This document shows positions 33,601 through 44,641 of a stretch of 64,000 nucleotides of DNA, piece after piece. This DNA is from Mesorhabditis belari. Lineage: Eukaryota; Nematoda; Chromadorea; Rhabditida; Rhabditidae. A program made the translations under genes and the position numbers. The notes beneath the pieces were generated by a model. The model did not search any database. It saw only the letters and a list, made by a program, of their open reading frames with translations, and was not told the origin of the DNA. The stretch covers positions 1,116,001 to 1,180,000 of the forward strand of contig CAUEEP010000245.1 in the NCBI GenBank assembly GCA_958450365.1, in the 5' to 3' direction. Numbering within the stretch: the stretch's first letter is position 1; every line of letters starts with the position of its first letter.

Positions 33601-36600
33601 AATAATGTGGTACAAACGTTGCACAAGAAGTCGTAAATCTAAAAAACAGGAAAAAGCAAATCTTGAGTCTTGTCGCCGGGGATTGTACCCCCGAACCCTC
33701 GACTAAAATACCAGCCTCTTAGCCACTCGGCCATGAAGGTCATTTCCAGGGGATAAAAATAAGTTGGCTTTATAAGCTTTGTGCTCTTTTTTTTCTTACA
33801 AATATTGAAGGTAAGTGTCGCTTCGGTGTCTCCGCGTGTTGTGAAGAGGAAAATCGGCATGAAATGATTCGCGGAAACGATTCGACGAGACGCATAGCCG
33901 GCACAACAAAATCTGAAACACAAAAAACAATCTTTTCTTTTGCATAATGGATCACCTAGTCATATTTTGGGTTCACATTCAATTTCGGGTTCTCATTTTT
34001 TTTTTGGGTTCTCATTCAATTCATTTCTACCTGTATCCAGTGATCCTCTTATCCGTGTGTGGCTTCAATTCGATCGCTTGCCTCCAACAACCCGTCTCAC
34101 AAAGTGTCCCACGTAATTTATTCAATCGTACTTCAACGCGCTTTCCTTTTGGAGCCTGCATTACTTATATATATCAAATAATTCTCTTATAAGTTGATCA
34201 TTTTTTGTTTTAAACTCACTGCCAAATGGTAGATGCAGTTGCGGAGATGGGTCGCTTTCTCATTGCGCTTTATGTGGATTCTGAAGATTCTCATTGTCAG
34301 TTAAAACGTATATTTAGGAAATTCTTGTCCTGTATATCAAAAAGTTTAAGATTTTCAAATGTCATACCTGATCTTTTGTGGTGCATGAGTGGCTCGTACC
34401 ACTCCACCGCATCCGATCACACTTGGTGCCTCTCGTCGAGTGCATTGACGTCCCGCAAATCCCTCTGGGCATCTGAATGAATAGATTTTATAAGACTATA
34501 GAGATTATAGAGATGTGATTTGACGTGGCTTACTAGGCTAATAAAGTTAGTGAAGAAAAAAAGATGTAAAAAATGATACAAAAATAAACGCTTCAAGGGT
34601 ACAATAGGTGAATGTAGTTTGTCAAAATTGACGAAAAGTCAAAGTGTTTAATAACAACTAATGAGTAAAAATTACTTAAAAGTGGATCCTTTGACTCACC
34701 GAGTTTTGTAGAAAAACAGCCAAGTTTAGGACAATAAATTGATCGCAAAAATAAAAAATGACGCCCAAAACTGATTCTGTTTACGAAGAATGTCGGAAAT
34801 ACAAAAATAGTCGCATTGGACGGAAGAGGATCATGTAACGGTCTCACATTGTAATTTTGAAATTGGATTGGCAGGGCCGCGCGAACGCAGCCCCTCACGC
34901 AAAAATTTAGCTGTTAGCGAACCCCAACTCGGAGCTGCCACACGGGTCAACACAGTCAAAAGTGCAATGACCATGTCTCACCATGGGGGTCCCGTCTTGG
35001 TGATCACGAGAAACCCCCCAGCCAGGTAAGTTTATGAGCGGGTCGAGGGAGGGGGTTAACTAAAAGACGTGCGCCAGATCGCGAGCGATTACGAGTGTCC
35101 ACAAAGAACACCCAAGGGGTCGGGCATGTCTTGTTGCCACGGGGAAAAAAGAAGTTTAAATCCTTTTATTGGAGTTTAAGATACTCAAGCAAGGACAGAA
35201 TATCTGAAGATTAGTTTGATTTTGGGTTTATTCAAATGGGAACGGCTTCTTTTCTCTCGGAGTTAAATTTTTAGTCTTCATTAAAGAAATTCAAGTAATG
35301 TGTGCAAGATAGCAAGATAGTAGCATCCAAAAATAGCAAGATATAAAAATAGTTGATATCAAAATCAAAATAAACACTTTAAACAAAACCGTTGCACAGT
35401 GGAGTTAAAAATGGATAAATTTGTGGGGCTGCGGCACAACATTACAATTGTTGGCATGTTTGGCAGGGCCGCGCGAACGCGGTCCCTCAGGCTGTTAGCG
35501 AACCAAAACTCGGAGCTGCCAAAAGGGTCACACAATCAAAAGTGCAATGACCATGTCTCACCATGGGGGTCCCGTCTTGATGTTCATGATAAAATCCCAA
35601 GCCTGGTAATTTTATCAGCGGATCGAGGGAGAGACTTAACCAAAAGACAAGCGCCAGATCGACAGCGATTACGCCGCCGCAAAAAGAACACATCAGTGAT
35701 CGATAGATGCCTTGTTGCCACGGGCATTTCCAATAAAGACATTCTTCAAAACTATGAGATTACATTCGATTATCCGAGATGTTGAGATGTTTCAACCCAA
35801 GCAATGCGCTTTCAAAGTTATTGGTTGATTATGATCTTTCTTTACCTTAATATGAGAATACGGTACATAAAATGTTGCACATTTCAAACAAAAGCACGAC
35901 TTCAGAATATTCATTTTTCCAATGTTTCCCCCATGAAAAAGTTCAGTCTAACTAACTCCCTGATTCATAAAAATTCTCGATGAAGATGCCCGTGCTTTCG
36001 CTTTAAATTATTCCATTTGTCCAAAGGAGAAGTCCAAGAATAGCCTTCCATCCCCTCATTTAAGCTTTCTCAAGCTTTTGATATTTATCTTTTAAAGCTT
36101 TCAACTTTTGATATTTATCATAGGCTTGGCTTAAGTTTTCCTTTTACCGTAATTCGAATAAAAATAAAGTCAGAATTACGGTTTAAAAACGGTCTTAAAG
36201 CATATCAGTTGGATTTACCTCTTATAGCCTTTCAATTCTATTAGCAGGGCCGCGCGAACGCAGCCCCTCACGCAAAAATTTAGCTGTTAGCGAACCCCAA
36301 CTCGGAGCTGCCACACGGGCCAACACAGTCAAAAGTGCAATGACCATGTCTCACCATGGGGGTCCCGTCTTCATGATCACGAGATACCCCCCAGCCAGGT
36401 AAGTTTATGAGCGGATCGAGGGAGGGGGTTAAGTAAAAGACGTGCGCCAGATCGCGAGCGATTACGCGTTGGCAGAAAGAACACCCAGGCGGTCTGGGGT
36501 GTCTCGTTGCCGCGGGCATTTTTATCAGAGACATTGTTTCAAACTATGAGGTTTATCCGAGATGTTGGAATGTTTCTACCCAAGCGATGCGCTTTCAAAG

Positions 36601-39600
36601 TCATAGGTTGATTACGATCTTTTCACTTAATAGAAAATACGGTACATAAAATGTTGCACATTTCAAACCAAAGCACGACTTCAGAATATTCATTTTTCAA
36701 ATGTTTCCACGATCATTTGTCTCACTTACATCAATCTATTGGCAGGGCCGCGCGAACGCAGCCCCTCACGCAAAAATTTAGCTGTTAGCGAACCCCAACT
36801 CGGAGCTGCCACACAGGTCAACACAGTCAAAAGTGCAATGACCATGTCTCACCATGGGGGTCCCGTCTTGTTGATCACGAGAAACCCCCCAGCCAGGTAA
36901 GTTTATGAGAAGGCGATTGGCGTGACATAAAGAAGACCCCTTTGCTAGATTGCGCACCTTTACACGAGGCAACAAAGAACGCACAACGTGAGAGGAAAGA
37001 CGCAGAGCTTTCGCTTTCGAAAGAAAACAGCAAAAATACTTGTGAAGAGAAAATAGAAAAAAGAAGCTTGAAATGAAGCTACCGTAATCTCTAGATAAAC
37101 AACTAAATAACCTTTGCTAGAGCGATTCCGCGCGACAAAGAACACCTTGGTGGATGTCTCCATCAGTGATTGTTGTCTATTATTCTAGTCAACTCACTTG
37201 CAGTATCCACATCGATTCGGATCATTATAGCCGTTATTCAAGCATTTCATTCTCAATTTGCAACGGCCTAAATATACATAAAAGATAAAATAAATGCTTT
37301 ACTTTGACAGTTATAGTGAGTATTCAACAATTGTAGATCCAAGAAAGTCGGTCCAGTCAACGATCCCATTGTGTATTGATAATTTGGATCTTTTGCCACC
37401 ACTGAGGGGACATTCGACTGCACGGAGAACCGGAAATTAGAGAAAGTTATTAAGTTATTCAGTTGGCTGCTTTGATGTTTGATTTAGAAATGAAAGATTC
37501 GCTTACTCGGTTGGTCCATAGTGCATCACTGATCCGATCTCGTAAGGGATCCCGTACGTTTTCAAGCTCGATATTCCCACCTAGAATTTCTCAAAGTTCT
37601 CAAATAAACTAGATTGATACTAGATTGAATCCTAGACTGGATACTAGACTGGATCCTAGACTGGAGCCTTGACTGGATCCTCTAGACTGGATCCTAGACT
37701 GGATACTAGACTGGATAGTAGCCTGAATCCTAGACTGAATCCTAGACTGGATCCTAGACTGGATACTAGACTGAATCCTAGCCTGAATCCTAGACTAGAT
37801 CCTAGACTGGATACTAGACTGGATACTAGACTGAATCCTAGACTGAATGAATGACCTTAGGCTTAGATTAAATTGTTTAAAAAAATCCGTAGATTTTAAC
37901 ACCGACTTTTCCAAAATTGTAGTAAAGGCCTTTGGGAACGCGATTGGCCAACACGTGAATGAACTTGTCACGATCATATCTGAGATTGGGATTTAAGAGC
38001 GAAAGATAAAGTTTTGTAAGGCAAAACTATTAGATTCAAACATTTGTAATTGTCGTTTTGTACAATTTTGTGTAAAAGGTAGTGAGAGATTTACAAAACT
38101 GTTTCAATTTTTGATGAAACATCATTGTTGAGTAGATAATAGTTGTTTTAAATCATTTCCCCACAGATTATTTATTTGTTTTCTAAAGGGCGGACCTCCT
38201 ACCGTACCCTTAACTGTCCGCCATTTCACAAAATTGTTTCTCTTTGGTCAAATTCGTTGTCAAACTTTTGTTTGAAAAGAATTGCTCAAGATTGCCGAAA
38301 TAAATTGTTAAATCAATTTGTACCATCAAGGAAATACATACCGCAAATACTGTAATTGGACCTCACCCCGATAATGACGGTGCGGAGTGTTGCGTAGTCT
38401 AGCTTTGAACGAGTTGTTCTCGACACTGGTTTATGCTACAATGCGCGCTTAGGTATCAAAAAATAGCTGAAATTCAGGGCTATTTTTTGATACCAAAGAC
38501 GCATTTTTTAAAAGTACGGGCGCTTTGAAAAAAATGAAATACTAAAAAACTTTTGCGACTACGCGACTGTACGAGGGAGGTGTGGTACTATTACAGTATT
38601 TACGATAGGTTGGCAAGTTATAAACGATCGCTTGCTTTGTTCAATGATTACTTAGAATTCAAAAAAAGATTTTTCGTGGGGTTTTTTTTCAGCAAACAAA
38701 CTCCAAAATTTTCGCGTAAACATAAGATCCCTTCCAGATTTCTGAGCCCCTTCTGAGCCAAATTTCTGAAAAAAAATGGAGGACGAGAAATTTCTTATTC
38801 GCACAGCTATGCTCTACGATTTTAAACAAGGAAAATCAGCCGCTGAATCTCGTCGTACAATTATTTCCGCTTTTGGAGATGGAAGTATTAGCGAAAGTCA
38901 ATGTTGAAAATGGTTTCAAGGCTTTCAAAGTGGCAACGAAGGTCTCCAGGATGAGCCGCATGAGAGGCACCCTCCAGGAGTCACTCATGTGAATTTGCTG
39001 GGTATTAAAAATAGCCCTGAATTTCAGCTATTTTTTGATACCAAAGACGCATTTTTTGAAAGTACGGGTGCTTTGAAAAAAATGAAATACTGAAAAACTT
39101 TTGCGACTACGCGACTGTACGAGAGGGTTGGGGTCCAATTACAGTATTTACGGTAAGTATACAAAAATTATAATAAATCATTCTCTAATCTTAAATACAT
39201 TTAAAAAATAAAACAATTCGAAGAAAGCAAAGGAAAGTTAACCTGCTCTGTTCATGAAAGAGTCCCAATGCATGGGCCACCTCGTGTGAGGAAATGCCAA
39301 ACTGAAAGGAAATATAACTATCATATTGGTGCAATAAATTAGAATCTTAGATAGTAAACGGTATTAATATTATTAATATTAAGCTTATTCAATAAACCGG
39401 TTCACAGCCATCCCCAATCGAGATCCATTGTTGGCGTTGTGATGGATCCCTGCCCACCGTGCTCCAACAGCCAGCATCGTGTCCGATATAGTACAAGTAC
39501 ACCTAGATGTTTGCATTAAATAAAGGTTTATTTGAATTTCCAAAGTTTAAATCACTCACATCCTCTTTTGTCCTTTTTCTGAAACGAATACAAGTGTGTC

Positions 39601-40400
39601 TCTGGAAATATTTCATCGCTGCGATCACTGTGTACTTTTTGTAGCGATCTAAAAGATTGGAAGTGTAAAAGCTGAAAGCTAAATCTCGATAGTTTCCGTT
39701 TATGCATTGTAATTTATTCCATAATCTATGGATTGTTGGCGGATGGGCCCGGGGGCCCGGGTTCAGGGCCCGGGTTCGTCAAACTATTTACCATTTACCA
39801 TCTAGTAATTTTGCTAAATCAATTTACCAATTCAACATTTAGCAACTTTGCTATGCTGATACTGAGTATGCTTTTACTTTTTCGAGCTCTGTAACGAAAA
39901 GAGTTTCTGTATTTTTTCTCTAGTTAGCATCGAATAACTTTGCTAAATGCTAACTAGGGAAACGAAGCTTAAACTGTGAGACAGTGCATAACAATATGGT
40001 TAAGCTTATTGATTTGTGAATATGTAGCTTTTAGTTGTCAGAACTCACTCATGCTTCGATGATAGGCGACGGGCACTCCGTCCGACCAGATCTCCCGTGG
40101 ATAGGTCTTCTTTCTGAAATAAAAGATCTACTGACTAGGATCTAGATCTTGATTTCTAAATGAAAGCATTTGTCCTGCATTTCACCTGTAGGCTTGTCTT
40201 TTCACCCGTCCCTTTGAGGTCATTTCTTTTCCTCTAAAAACGCTCGATTTGGTCGAATGTCGTGCTCCAACAAAATGTCTCTAAAATTCACCATCAATCC
40301 TTCACAATGGGATTTGGCACTCACGAATATTGTGCGTTCAATCGGCTCATCGTCAGCGTTCGATTGATCGATGCCTCGTGCGGCTCAACTTCATGCTGAA
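30601..40400 (-). CDS. Astacin metalloprotease with EGF and CUB domains (NAS family)
   Basis: Astacins are secreted zinc endopeptidases; nematode NAS proteins with EGF and CUB domains act in hatching and cuticle processes. In transcript order: furin-type GRVKRQAYR at the end of the propeptide (40187-40209), [15 protein letters not shown] (40050-40095), [20 protein letters not shown] (39600-39650), GCWSTVGRD and MDLDWGW-region residues (39410-39490), zinc site [12 protein letters not shown] (39251-39286), [18 protein letters not shown] (37915-37980), [16 protein letters not shown] with the Met-turn (37510-37560), [20 protein letters not shown] (37340-37400), [18 protein letters not shown] (37200-37250) continuing as [10 protein letters not shown] (34440-34475), CUB EAPKGKRV-like residues then RITGYR (34030-34170) and VPIFLF-like [17 protein letters not shown] (33840-33900). 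An acidic tail follows ([36 protein letters not shown]), ending [13 protein letters not shown] at 30601. The N-terminal signal exon is not found. The EGF is split by a 2.7-kb intron with four U1 copies. Confidence 0.85.
30791..31172. mobile_element. MITE family 1 (TACCGTAAATACTGTAAT ends), copy with internal duplication
   Basis: It ends TACCGTGAACACTGTAATAG and CTATTACAGTATTTACGGTA. Inside is the hairpin ATAGCTGAAATTCAGGGCTA with its inverse. The block CGTAGCCTAGCTTTGAACGA to GGTATC is present twice, making this copy about 110 bp longer than its relatives. It lies in the astacin 3' intron. Confidence 0.85.
31592..31815. mobile_element. MITE family 2 (TACCGTATTTTCTCTAATAG ends)
   Basis: Inverted ends TACCGTATTTTCTCTAATAG and ATTAGAGAGAATACGGTA. 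Internal marker AACCGCTTATCAGCACCTAT. Relatives lie at 31834-32036, 61358-61460 (truncated) and 63381-63592. Confidence 0.85.
31834..32036. mobile_element. MITE family 2, second copy with decayed left end
   Basis: It is a direct neighbour of the copy at 31592, in the same orientation. The left end reads ACGGGATTTTCTCTAAC and the right end ATTAGAGAAAATACGGTA. The internal AACCGCTTATCAGAACCTAT is kept. AAAAAGTCCAATGAATA is found left of the first copy and right of the second. Confidence 0.8.
32611..33200. mobile_element. Foldback element with about 190-bp arms
   Basis: The left arm 32611-32803 and right arm 33012-33200 are inverted copies (AACTGGCTGAGCCAGCCAAA-like end, GACGCAGAATTTCACGCTGA, CAGGAGTTATAAGGACTTGT). 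The unique centre carries a tRNA D-arm-like segment on the reverse strand (TAGTCGAGCGGTAGAGC, about 32985-33005). It lies in an intron of the astacin gene. Related shorter pieces (GCTTTCCGTTTCTGCTTAGC) occur at 57.3-57.95 kb. Confidence 0.8.
33660..33740 (-). repeat. tRNA-like sequence, class II shape, probably pseudogene
   Basis: On the reverse strand, ATGGCCGAGTGGCTAAGAGG (A box and D-arm) and GGGGGTACAATCCCCGGC (T-arm with a good stem). The acceptor stem does not close and the anticodon arm is weak. It resembles the 15.07-kb repeat and lies in an astacin intron. Confidence 0.5.
34590..34870. repeat. Duplicated flank shared with 13.13-13.42 kb
   Basis: Reverse complement of the sequence following the 12.96-kb U1 copy. 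It includes TGTTTACGAAGAATGTCGG and AAATTACTTAAAAGTGGATC. It marks one end of the inverted segmental duplication. Confidence 0.75.
34871..35033 (-). ncRNA. U1 snRNA, full-length 163 nt
   Basis: Reverse strand AAACTTACCTGGCTGGGGGG, loop I variant GATCACCAAGACGGG, CATTGCAC, AAATTTTTGCG and the UUCG-capped terminal stem are all intact. The upstream block CGTAATCGCTCGCGATCTGG is at about 35075-35094. It lies in the astacin intron on the same strand as the host gene. Confidence 0.92.
35463..35613 (-). pseudogene. U1 snRNA pseudogene lacking the Sm site
   Basis: The 5' end reads AAAATTACCAGGCTTGGGAT, with two changes in the splice-site pairing segment. The bases between GCTAACAGC and GAGGGACC are missing, which removes the AAATTTTTGCG Sm site. 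Stem-loop II and the terminal stem are still visible. The upstream block CGTAATCGCTGTCGATCTGG is kept. Sm loss would block snRNP assembly. Confidence 0.88.
36244..36406 (-). ncRNA. U1 snRNA, full-length 163 nt
   Basis: AAACTTACCTGGCTGGGGGG then TATCTCGTGATCATGAAGAC. Its loop I, GATCATGAAGAC, is the closest in this window to the GATCAYGAAGG loop bound by U1-70K. CATTGCAC, AAATTTTTGCG and the terminal stem are intact, as is the upstream block (GCGTAATCGCTCGCGATCTG, about 36448-36468). It is perhaps the most canonical copy here. Confidence 0.93.
36742..36904 (-). ncRNA. U1 snRNA, full-length 163 nt, second promoter class
   Basis: Intact U1 body with loop I variant GATCAACAAGACGGG. The upstream region is not the CGTAATCGC class but GGTGCGCAATCTAGCAAAGG (about 36936-36960), like the 24.6-kb copy. 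About 200 bp of upstream DNA is also shared with that copy (GCTTGAAATGAAGCTACCGT). Confidence 0.92.
37610..37850. repeat. 11-bp CTAGACTGGAT tandem repeat
   Basis: About twenty units of CTAGACTGGAT, CTAGACTGAAT and CCTAGACTGG lie in an astacin intron between the Met-turn exon and the [14 protein letters not shown] exon. A Leu/Asp/Arg-rich frame is a by-product. Confidence 0.9.
38339..38607. mobile_element. MITE family 1, copy
   Basis: Ends TACCGCAAATACTGTAATTG and CTATTACAGTATTTACGATA, with an internal GGTATCAAAAAATAGCTGAA hairpin. The 25 bp after its right end (GGTTGGCAAGTTATAAACGA) recur inverted at the left edge of the copy at 41983. Confidence 0.85.
38777..38995 (+). pseudogene. Mariner-family transposase, N-terminal fragment
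   Basis: The frame starts [20 protein letters not shown], then [20 protein letters not shown], a TGA, and [20 protein letters not shown]. This is the paired helix-turn-helix region of mariner/SETMAR transposases ([14 protein letters not shown]... FG.G..SE..C..WF..F.SGNE.L.D). The catalytic domain is absent. It lies between a complete family-1 MITE and a half copy, in an astacin intron. Confidence 0.8.
39000..39155. mobile_element. MITE family 1, right half only
   Basis: It begins within the central GGTATTAAAAATAGCCCTGA and ends CAATTACAGTATTTACGGTA. The left half is missing where the mariner fragment ends. Confidence 0.8.
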
Positions 40401-40442
40401 TTCATATAGTTGATTTTGAGCAATTTCAAGTTCAAAACTAGA

Positions 40443-40830
40443 GTTCGGCAAACAAAACCAAAACCAAAACAGACCAAAACCAAAGCCAAAACCAAAACAC
40501 CAAAACAAACCAAAACTCAATTTGCATATAAATTAACATGTAAATTTAAAATTGTAAAATGCAAATTTGCCTTTCACTTTTTTTCTTCTTACCCTCAAAA
40601 TCTCGCGGCGAAAAAAGGACCAAAACACGACCTCGAAATTTCGAAACAAAAAATGGCCTATGGGATAGATTTTTGGACGCTGATTTCAAATCTGCAAACA
40701 GATTTTCGCTAGCTCCTCCCAATGGCGAGATATTGGCGAGTTTTGGTTAGTTTTTTTTTTGGTTTTGGTTTTTTTTGGTCTGTTTTGGTTTTGGTGGTTT
40801 TGGTTTTGGTTAAGTTTTGTTTTCCGAAGT
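40443..40830. repeat. Inverted repeat of CAAAAC-rich arms
   Basis: The left arm (40447-40520) is (CCAAAA)n-like and the right arm (40738-40830) is (TTTTGG)n-like, with paired edges TTCGGCAAACAAAAC and GTTTTGTTTTCCGAA. The spacer has no supported gene. Confidence 0.75.
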
Positions 40831-41982
40831 CTATTCAAAACTTACATGTGCTGGCTGATTTTGAAGATTTTGTTCAACGGCTGATGAGAGTGAATCAAAG
40901 AGAGCCGAGTTTTCACCAAATTTCACGAGATTTCGGAGCTGAAATGGATAATCTGATGATTTATTTTCTGATTGCTTCTGTTAAGCTATAGAAAAGCTTT
41001 GAGCTATAGCTTTTGAGCTCTTCCTAAACTCTCTAGGATCTTGGAAGAAATCAGGAAGAAAACTTAGCAAACAAGAATGTTAAAAAGGCGAATCTGGAAA
41101 GCTAAACAGATCAGGAATTTTTTCCAGCCTCAGCTTTTTGTTCTGGCAGTCAGATCTTCTTAATTTTTCTTAAAATACAGTTCAGAGTGAGATCAGTGGA
41201 CACTGATCAGTTCTGATCAGTGAGAACAGTTCCCCAAACAAACCGTCAACTCTTGACCACTCTCCGTCTCACACAAAACACCCAAATGAAAAGAGTAAAA
41301 TATTAATAGAAAAATCGAGATCATTTTTAGAATAAATAGAAAAATAAAATAAGTTCAATGTTGTCGATAAAAGCGAATGGAGGACTGAAAATCTCTCTCC
41401 TTGATCGGTTGCTTTTCCGGTTGTTCTCAATTCTCAATCGCCTTTTCTTCACGAGAAAGTGAGAAGATCGTCACCCAATTTTCCGATCGCATTTCCGATT
41501 TTTCCCTTTTTCCCCTTAAATAAGCGAATCGCTTTCGATTTGGATTAAAGCGTAAGTCTATTTTTTTCGAAAATTTTATCGTTTAGGCCTATGCTCATTC
41601 AACTCCTGTTTCCAATCTTGAATCTACATCAAATAAAATGTATCTACATCAAATCTACATCAAATGTACGATTTGCATTGGAAAGATCTCTGCAGATTTC
41701 CTCTGCAGAATGGTTCTTAGCAATTTAGAAAAGCTTTCGCTTTTGAGGTTTCTCGGGAGCGCAAAGGCGAGTAGACAAAATTGTCAAGAATTTTTGTTTG
41801 TGTTTTGTGTGAGACGGTTGGCAACTTTTTTTGATGGGAACCGACAATAACTTTCTATGCCAAACAAAGATCAATCTCTGTTATATTTTTAATAAAATCT
41901 TCAGTAAAATCCATGCAGCCATTCTCTAAAACTTTCAAGTTATTCAGTTTTTCAAGTTTCGATCGTTTATAACTTGCCAACC
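40831..41982. other. Intergenic, no gene seen
   Basis: Possible promoter side of the astacin gene. A palindromic CTGATCAGTTCTGATCAGTG lies at about 41201-41225. A missing astacin signal-peptide exon could lie here but was not identified. Confidence 0.4.
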
Positions 41983-42256
41983 TACCGTAAATACTACCGT
42001 AATAGTTCCCCCACCGCCCTCGTACAGTCGCGTAGTCGCAAATGTTTTTTAGTATTTCATTTTTTTCAAAGCGACCGTATTTTCCAAAAATGCGTCTTTG
42101 GTATCAAAAAATAGCTGAAATTCAGGGCTATTTTTTGATACCTAAGCGCCCATTGTAGCATAAACCAGTGTCAAGAAAAACTCGTTCAAAGCTAGACTAC
42201 GCAACACTCCGCACCGTCATTATGGGGTGGGGTCCAAAATTACAGTATTTACGGTA
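41983..42256. mobile_element. MITE family 1, inverted orientation
   Basis: Ends TACCGTAAATACTACCGTAA and AATTACAGTATTTACGGTA; the internal order is reversed relative to the 38.3-kb copy. It shares about 25 bp of flank with that copy. Confidence 0.85.
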
Positions 42257-43189
42257 ATACATTACTTGTATTCAAGCCAAAACAATTTGCAAAACGCAAC
42301 TTTATTCTTTTATGTCTGAGTTTTAAGAAACAGAATGAAAATTTATTCTTTTAAGTTGTCCAAAAAAATGTTTTCAATTGTTATTCAGAAAAGAAAAGAG
42401 GTTGAGAGCCGATCACCAGAATTTCCGAGAGTACAATTGTTTACGAACCTAAAAAGATGAGAATTATTTTTGAAATGTAAAGTCGTAAATAAATTTATCC
42501 TCAAAAGGATACTGTATTGTGAGTCAGTGTACCATCTTTTAAAATGCAATTTTTCACCTGCTCAAGCTCTGTTTCGGGTACACGAAATGTGTAGAGACGA
42601 GGCTTATTCGAGAGAGAATATTGGAAATTTTGATTCGGGCCGTCCATCGAATTTGTGTTCTCGTTTAGCTGAAAGGAGTTTTGGATTTATGAAATTGAAA
42701 TTTATGCTGATTTTTGCTCTTTAGATCATCGGATGAGTTAAACGGTTGAAAATTTCCGTACAATATTTATTAATAGTCAATCATCTTCGCAAATAGTCAT
42801 TTTTTTCTTAATGTATTATCGTTTATATTATTCATTTTCACTCATAAAATATTCCGTCACTGAAAATGAGCATACAGTGGAAAAATATTCGTTTAATCAA
42901 CCAACCCTGAACAAAGTATTCGCTTGGATCAAGAAGAGAAGTGAAAGAAAGGAAAATAATCTGAAAGCTCGCTTTTTTTAAAAACTTTTTCTAATGAAAC
43001 TTACCGAAAAAGCATTTTCTGGGTGAAAATCGTGTTTCCCCGAAGCGAGTTGAGATTTGAGCTGGAAATTGTAATAAGAACAATGATAATAATAAGAAAA
43101 TGAAAATAAGAACAATAATAATAAGAAGAAGAACTAACAAATGAGAACCGAATAAGAACTGAAACGGGCCCGAATAGGAAACCGAATGG

Positions 43190-43555
43190 AAACGGAATAG
43201 GAACCAAATTGGAACCAAAAGGAACCAAATAGGGAGGAAAATAGAACCTAGTAAAGAATCAAATAGGGTAATCAAATCGGAATCAAAATAGGAACCAACC
43301 TAAGAATCAAATAGGAACCAAATAGAGAATCAAATAGGAACCAAATCGGAATCAAATAGAAACCAAAAAGGAACCAAAAGGAACCAAATCGGAACCAAAT
43401 TGGAACCAAATCGGAACCAAATAGGGAGGAAAATAGAACCTAGTAGGAACCAAATAGGAACCAAATCGGAACCAAATAGGAAGCAAATCGGAACCAAATA
43501 TGAAGCAAATCGGAACCAAATAGGAACCAAATCGGAACCAAATAAGAACCGAATG
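43190..43555. repeat. 11-12-bp GGAACCAAAT tandem repeat
   Basis: Dozens of units of GGAACCAAATCGGAACCAAA and TAGGAACCAAAT. Open frames of the type VPIWFLFG are produced by the repeat. Confidence 0.92.
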
Positions 43556-43888
43556 TTCTTTTTATTTTTATTTTTAAGAGCTGATACGCAAAGCTTTACA
43601 ATCTGAAATCCAACTTATAAAATATTTGAAGAATGATTTCTACAAAGCAGCGACAGCAATTCAAGAGATTTATGTCGGAATTCCCAGTAAAGTACGAGAA
43701 AAGGAAGTGCAATTTTGGGGGAAAATTACGATTTTCCCCTGTATAGGCAGACGCTCGTAAAACTTACTCGTAAATGTAAGTTGAAATTAAATTTTTGTCT
43801 TTAAAAAGCAAAGGAAGACGAATTCTGCATGAAGTAAAGTTGGAAAGAAACAAAAATAAAAAGTCTTGTCTTTTTCGTATCAAGTACA

Positions 43889-44145
43889 TACCGTAAATAC
43901 TGTAATTGGACCCCACCCCCATAATGCGGAGTGTTGCGTAGTCTAGCTTTGAACGAGTTTTTCTCGACACTGGTTTATGCTACAATGCGCGCTTAGGTAT
44001 CAAAAAATAGCCCTAAATTTCAGCTATTTTTTCATACCAAAGACGCATTTTTTGAAAGTACGGACGCTTTGAAAAAATGAAATACTAAAAAACTTTTGCG
44101 ACTACGCGACTGTACGAGGGGAGTACTATTACAGTATTTACGGTA
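43889..44145. mobile_element. MITE family 1, copy
   Basis: Ends TACCGTAAATACTGTAATTG and ACTATTACAGTATTTACGGTA-like. A small deletion removes part of the ATGACGGTGCGGAG segment. Confidence 0.85.
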
Positions 44146-44370
44146 TGGTTTATGAACAAAAAGCAAACTCAAAGCTAAACTCAAAGCTTCAAGAATGTAA
44201 AATTAAAATCTGATTTACTAGTTTACTTTAAAAATGATCGATTTGAACTGATCGATTCGAAAAAAATCGTATTTTTCGATTTCTTATGTGAAATTTCAAA
44301 TTTTTCATTCGAAAACTAGAAAAAGCTTTGTTACAACATGTTACCAAAACGTTATTTCCTTTCTTTTACT

Positions 44371-44641
44371 TACCGTAAATACTGTAATAGTACCCCACCC
44401 CCATAATGACGGTGCGGAGTGTTGCGTCGTCTAGCTTTGAACGAGTTTTTCTCGACACTGGTTTATGCTACAAAGCGCGCTTAGGTATCAAAAAATAGCC
44501 CTGAATTTCAGCTATTTTTTGATACCAAAGACGCATTTTTTGAAAGTACGGGCGCTTTGAAAAAAAAATGAAATACTAAAAAACTTTTGCGACTACGCGA
44601 CTGTACGAGGGGGGTGGGGTACTATTACAGTATTTACGGTA
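44371..44641. mobile_element. MITE family 1, best-preserved copy
   Basis: 271 bp with ends TACCGTAAATACTGTAATAG and CTATTACAGTATTTACGGTA, a near-perfect inverted pair. Its internal hairpin is AAAAAATAGCCCTGAATTTC and inverse. It is a useful reference for the family. Confidence 0.88.

Noticed and set aside
42470..42724. Possible transposase-like frame (HLLKCNFSPAQALFRVHEMC)
   Set aside because: Faint similarity to the mariner N-terminus but no conserved motif set; not enough to call.
43330..43530. Hydrophobic VPIWFLFG-type frame that looks like a membrane protein
   Set aside because: Translation of the GGAACCAAAT tandem repeat; no exon signals.
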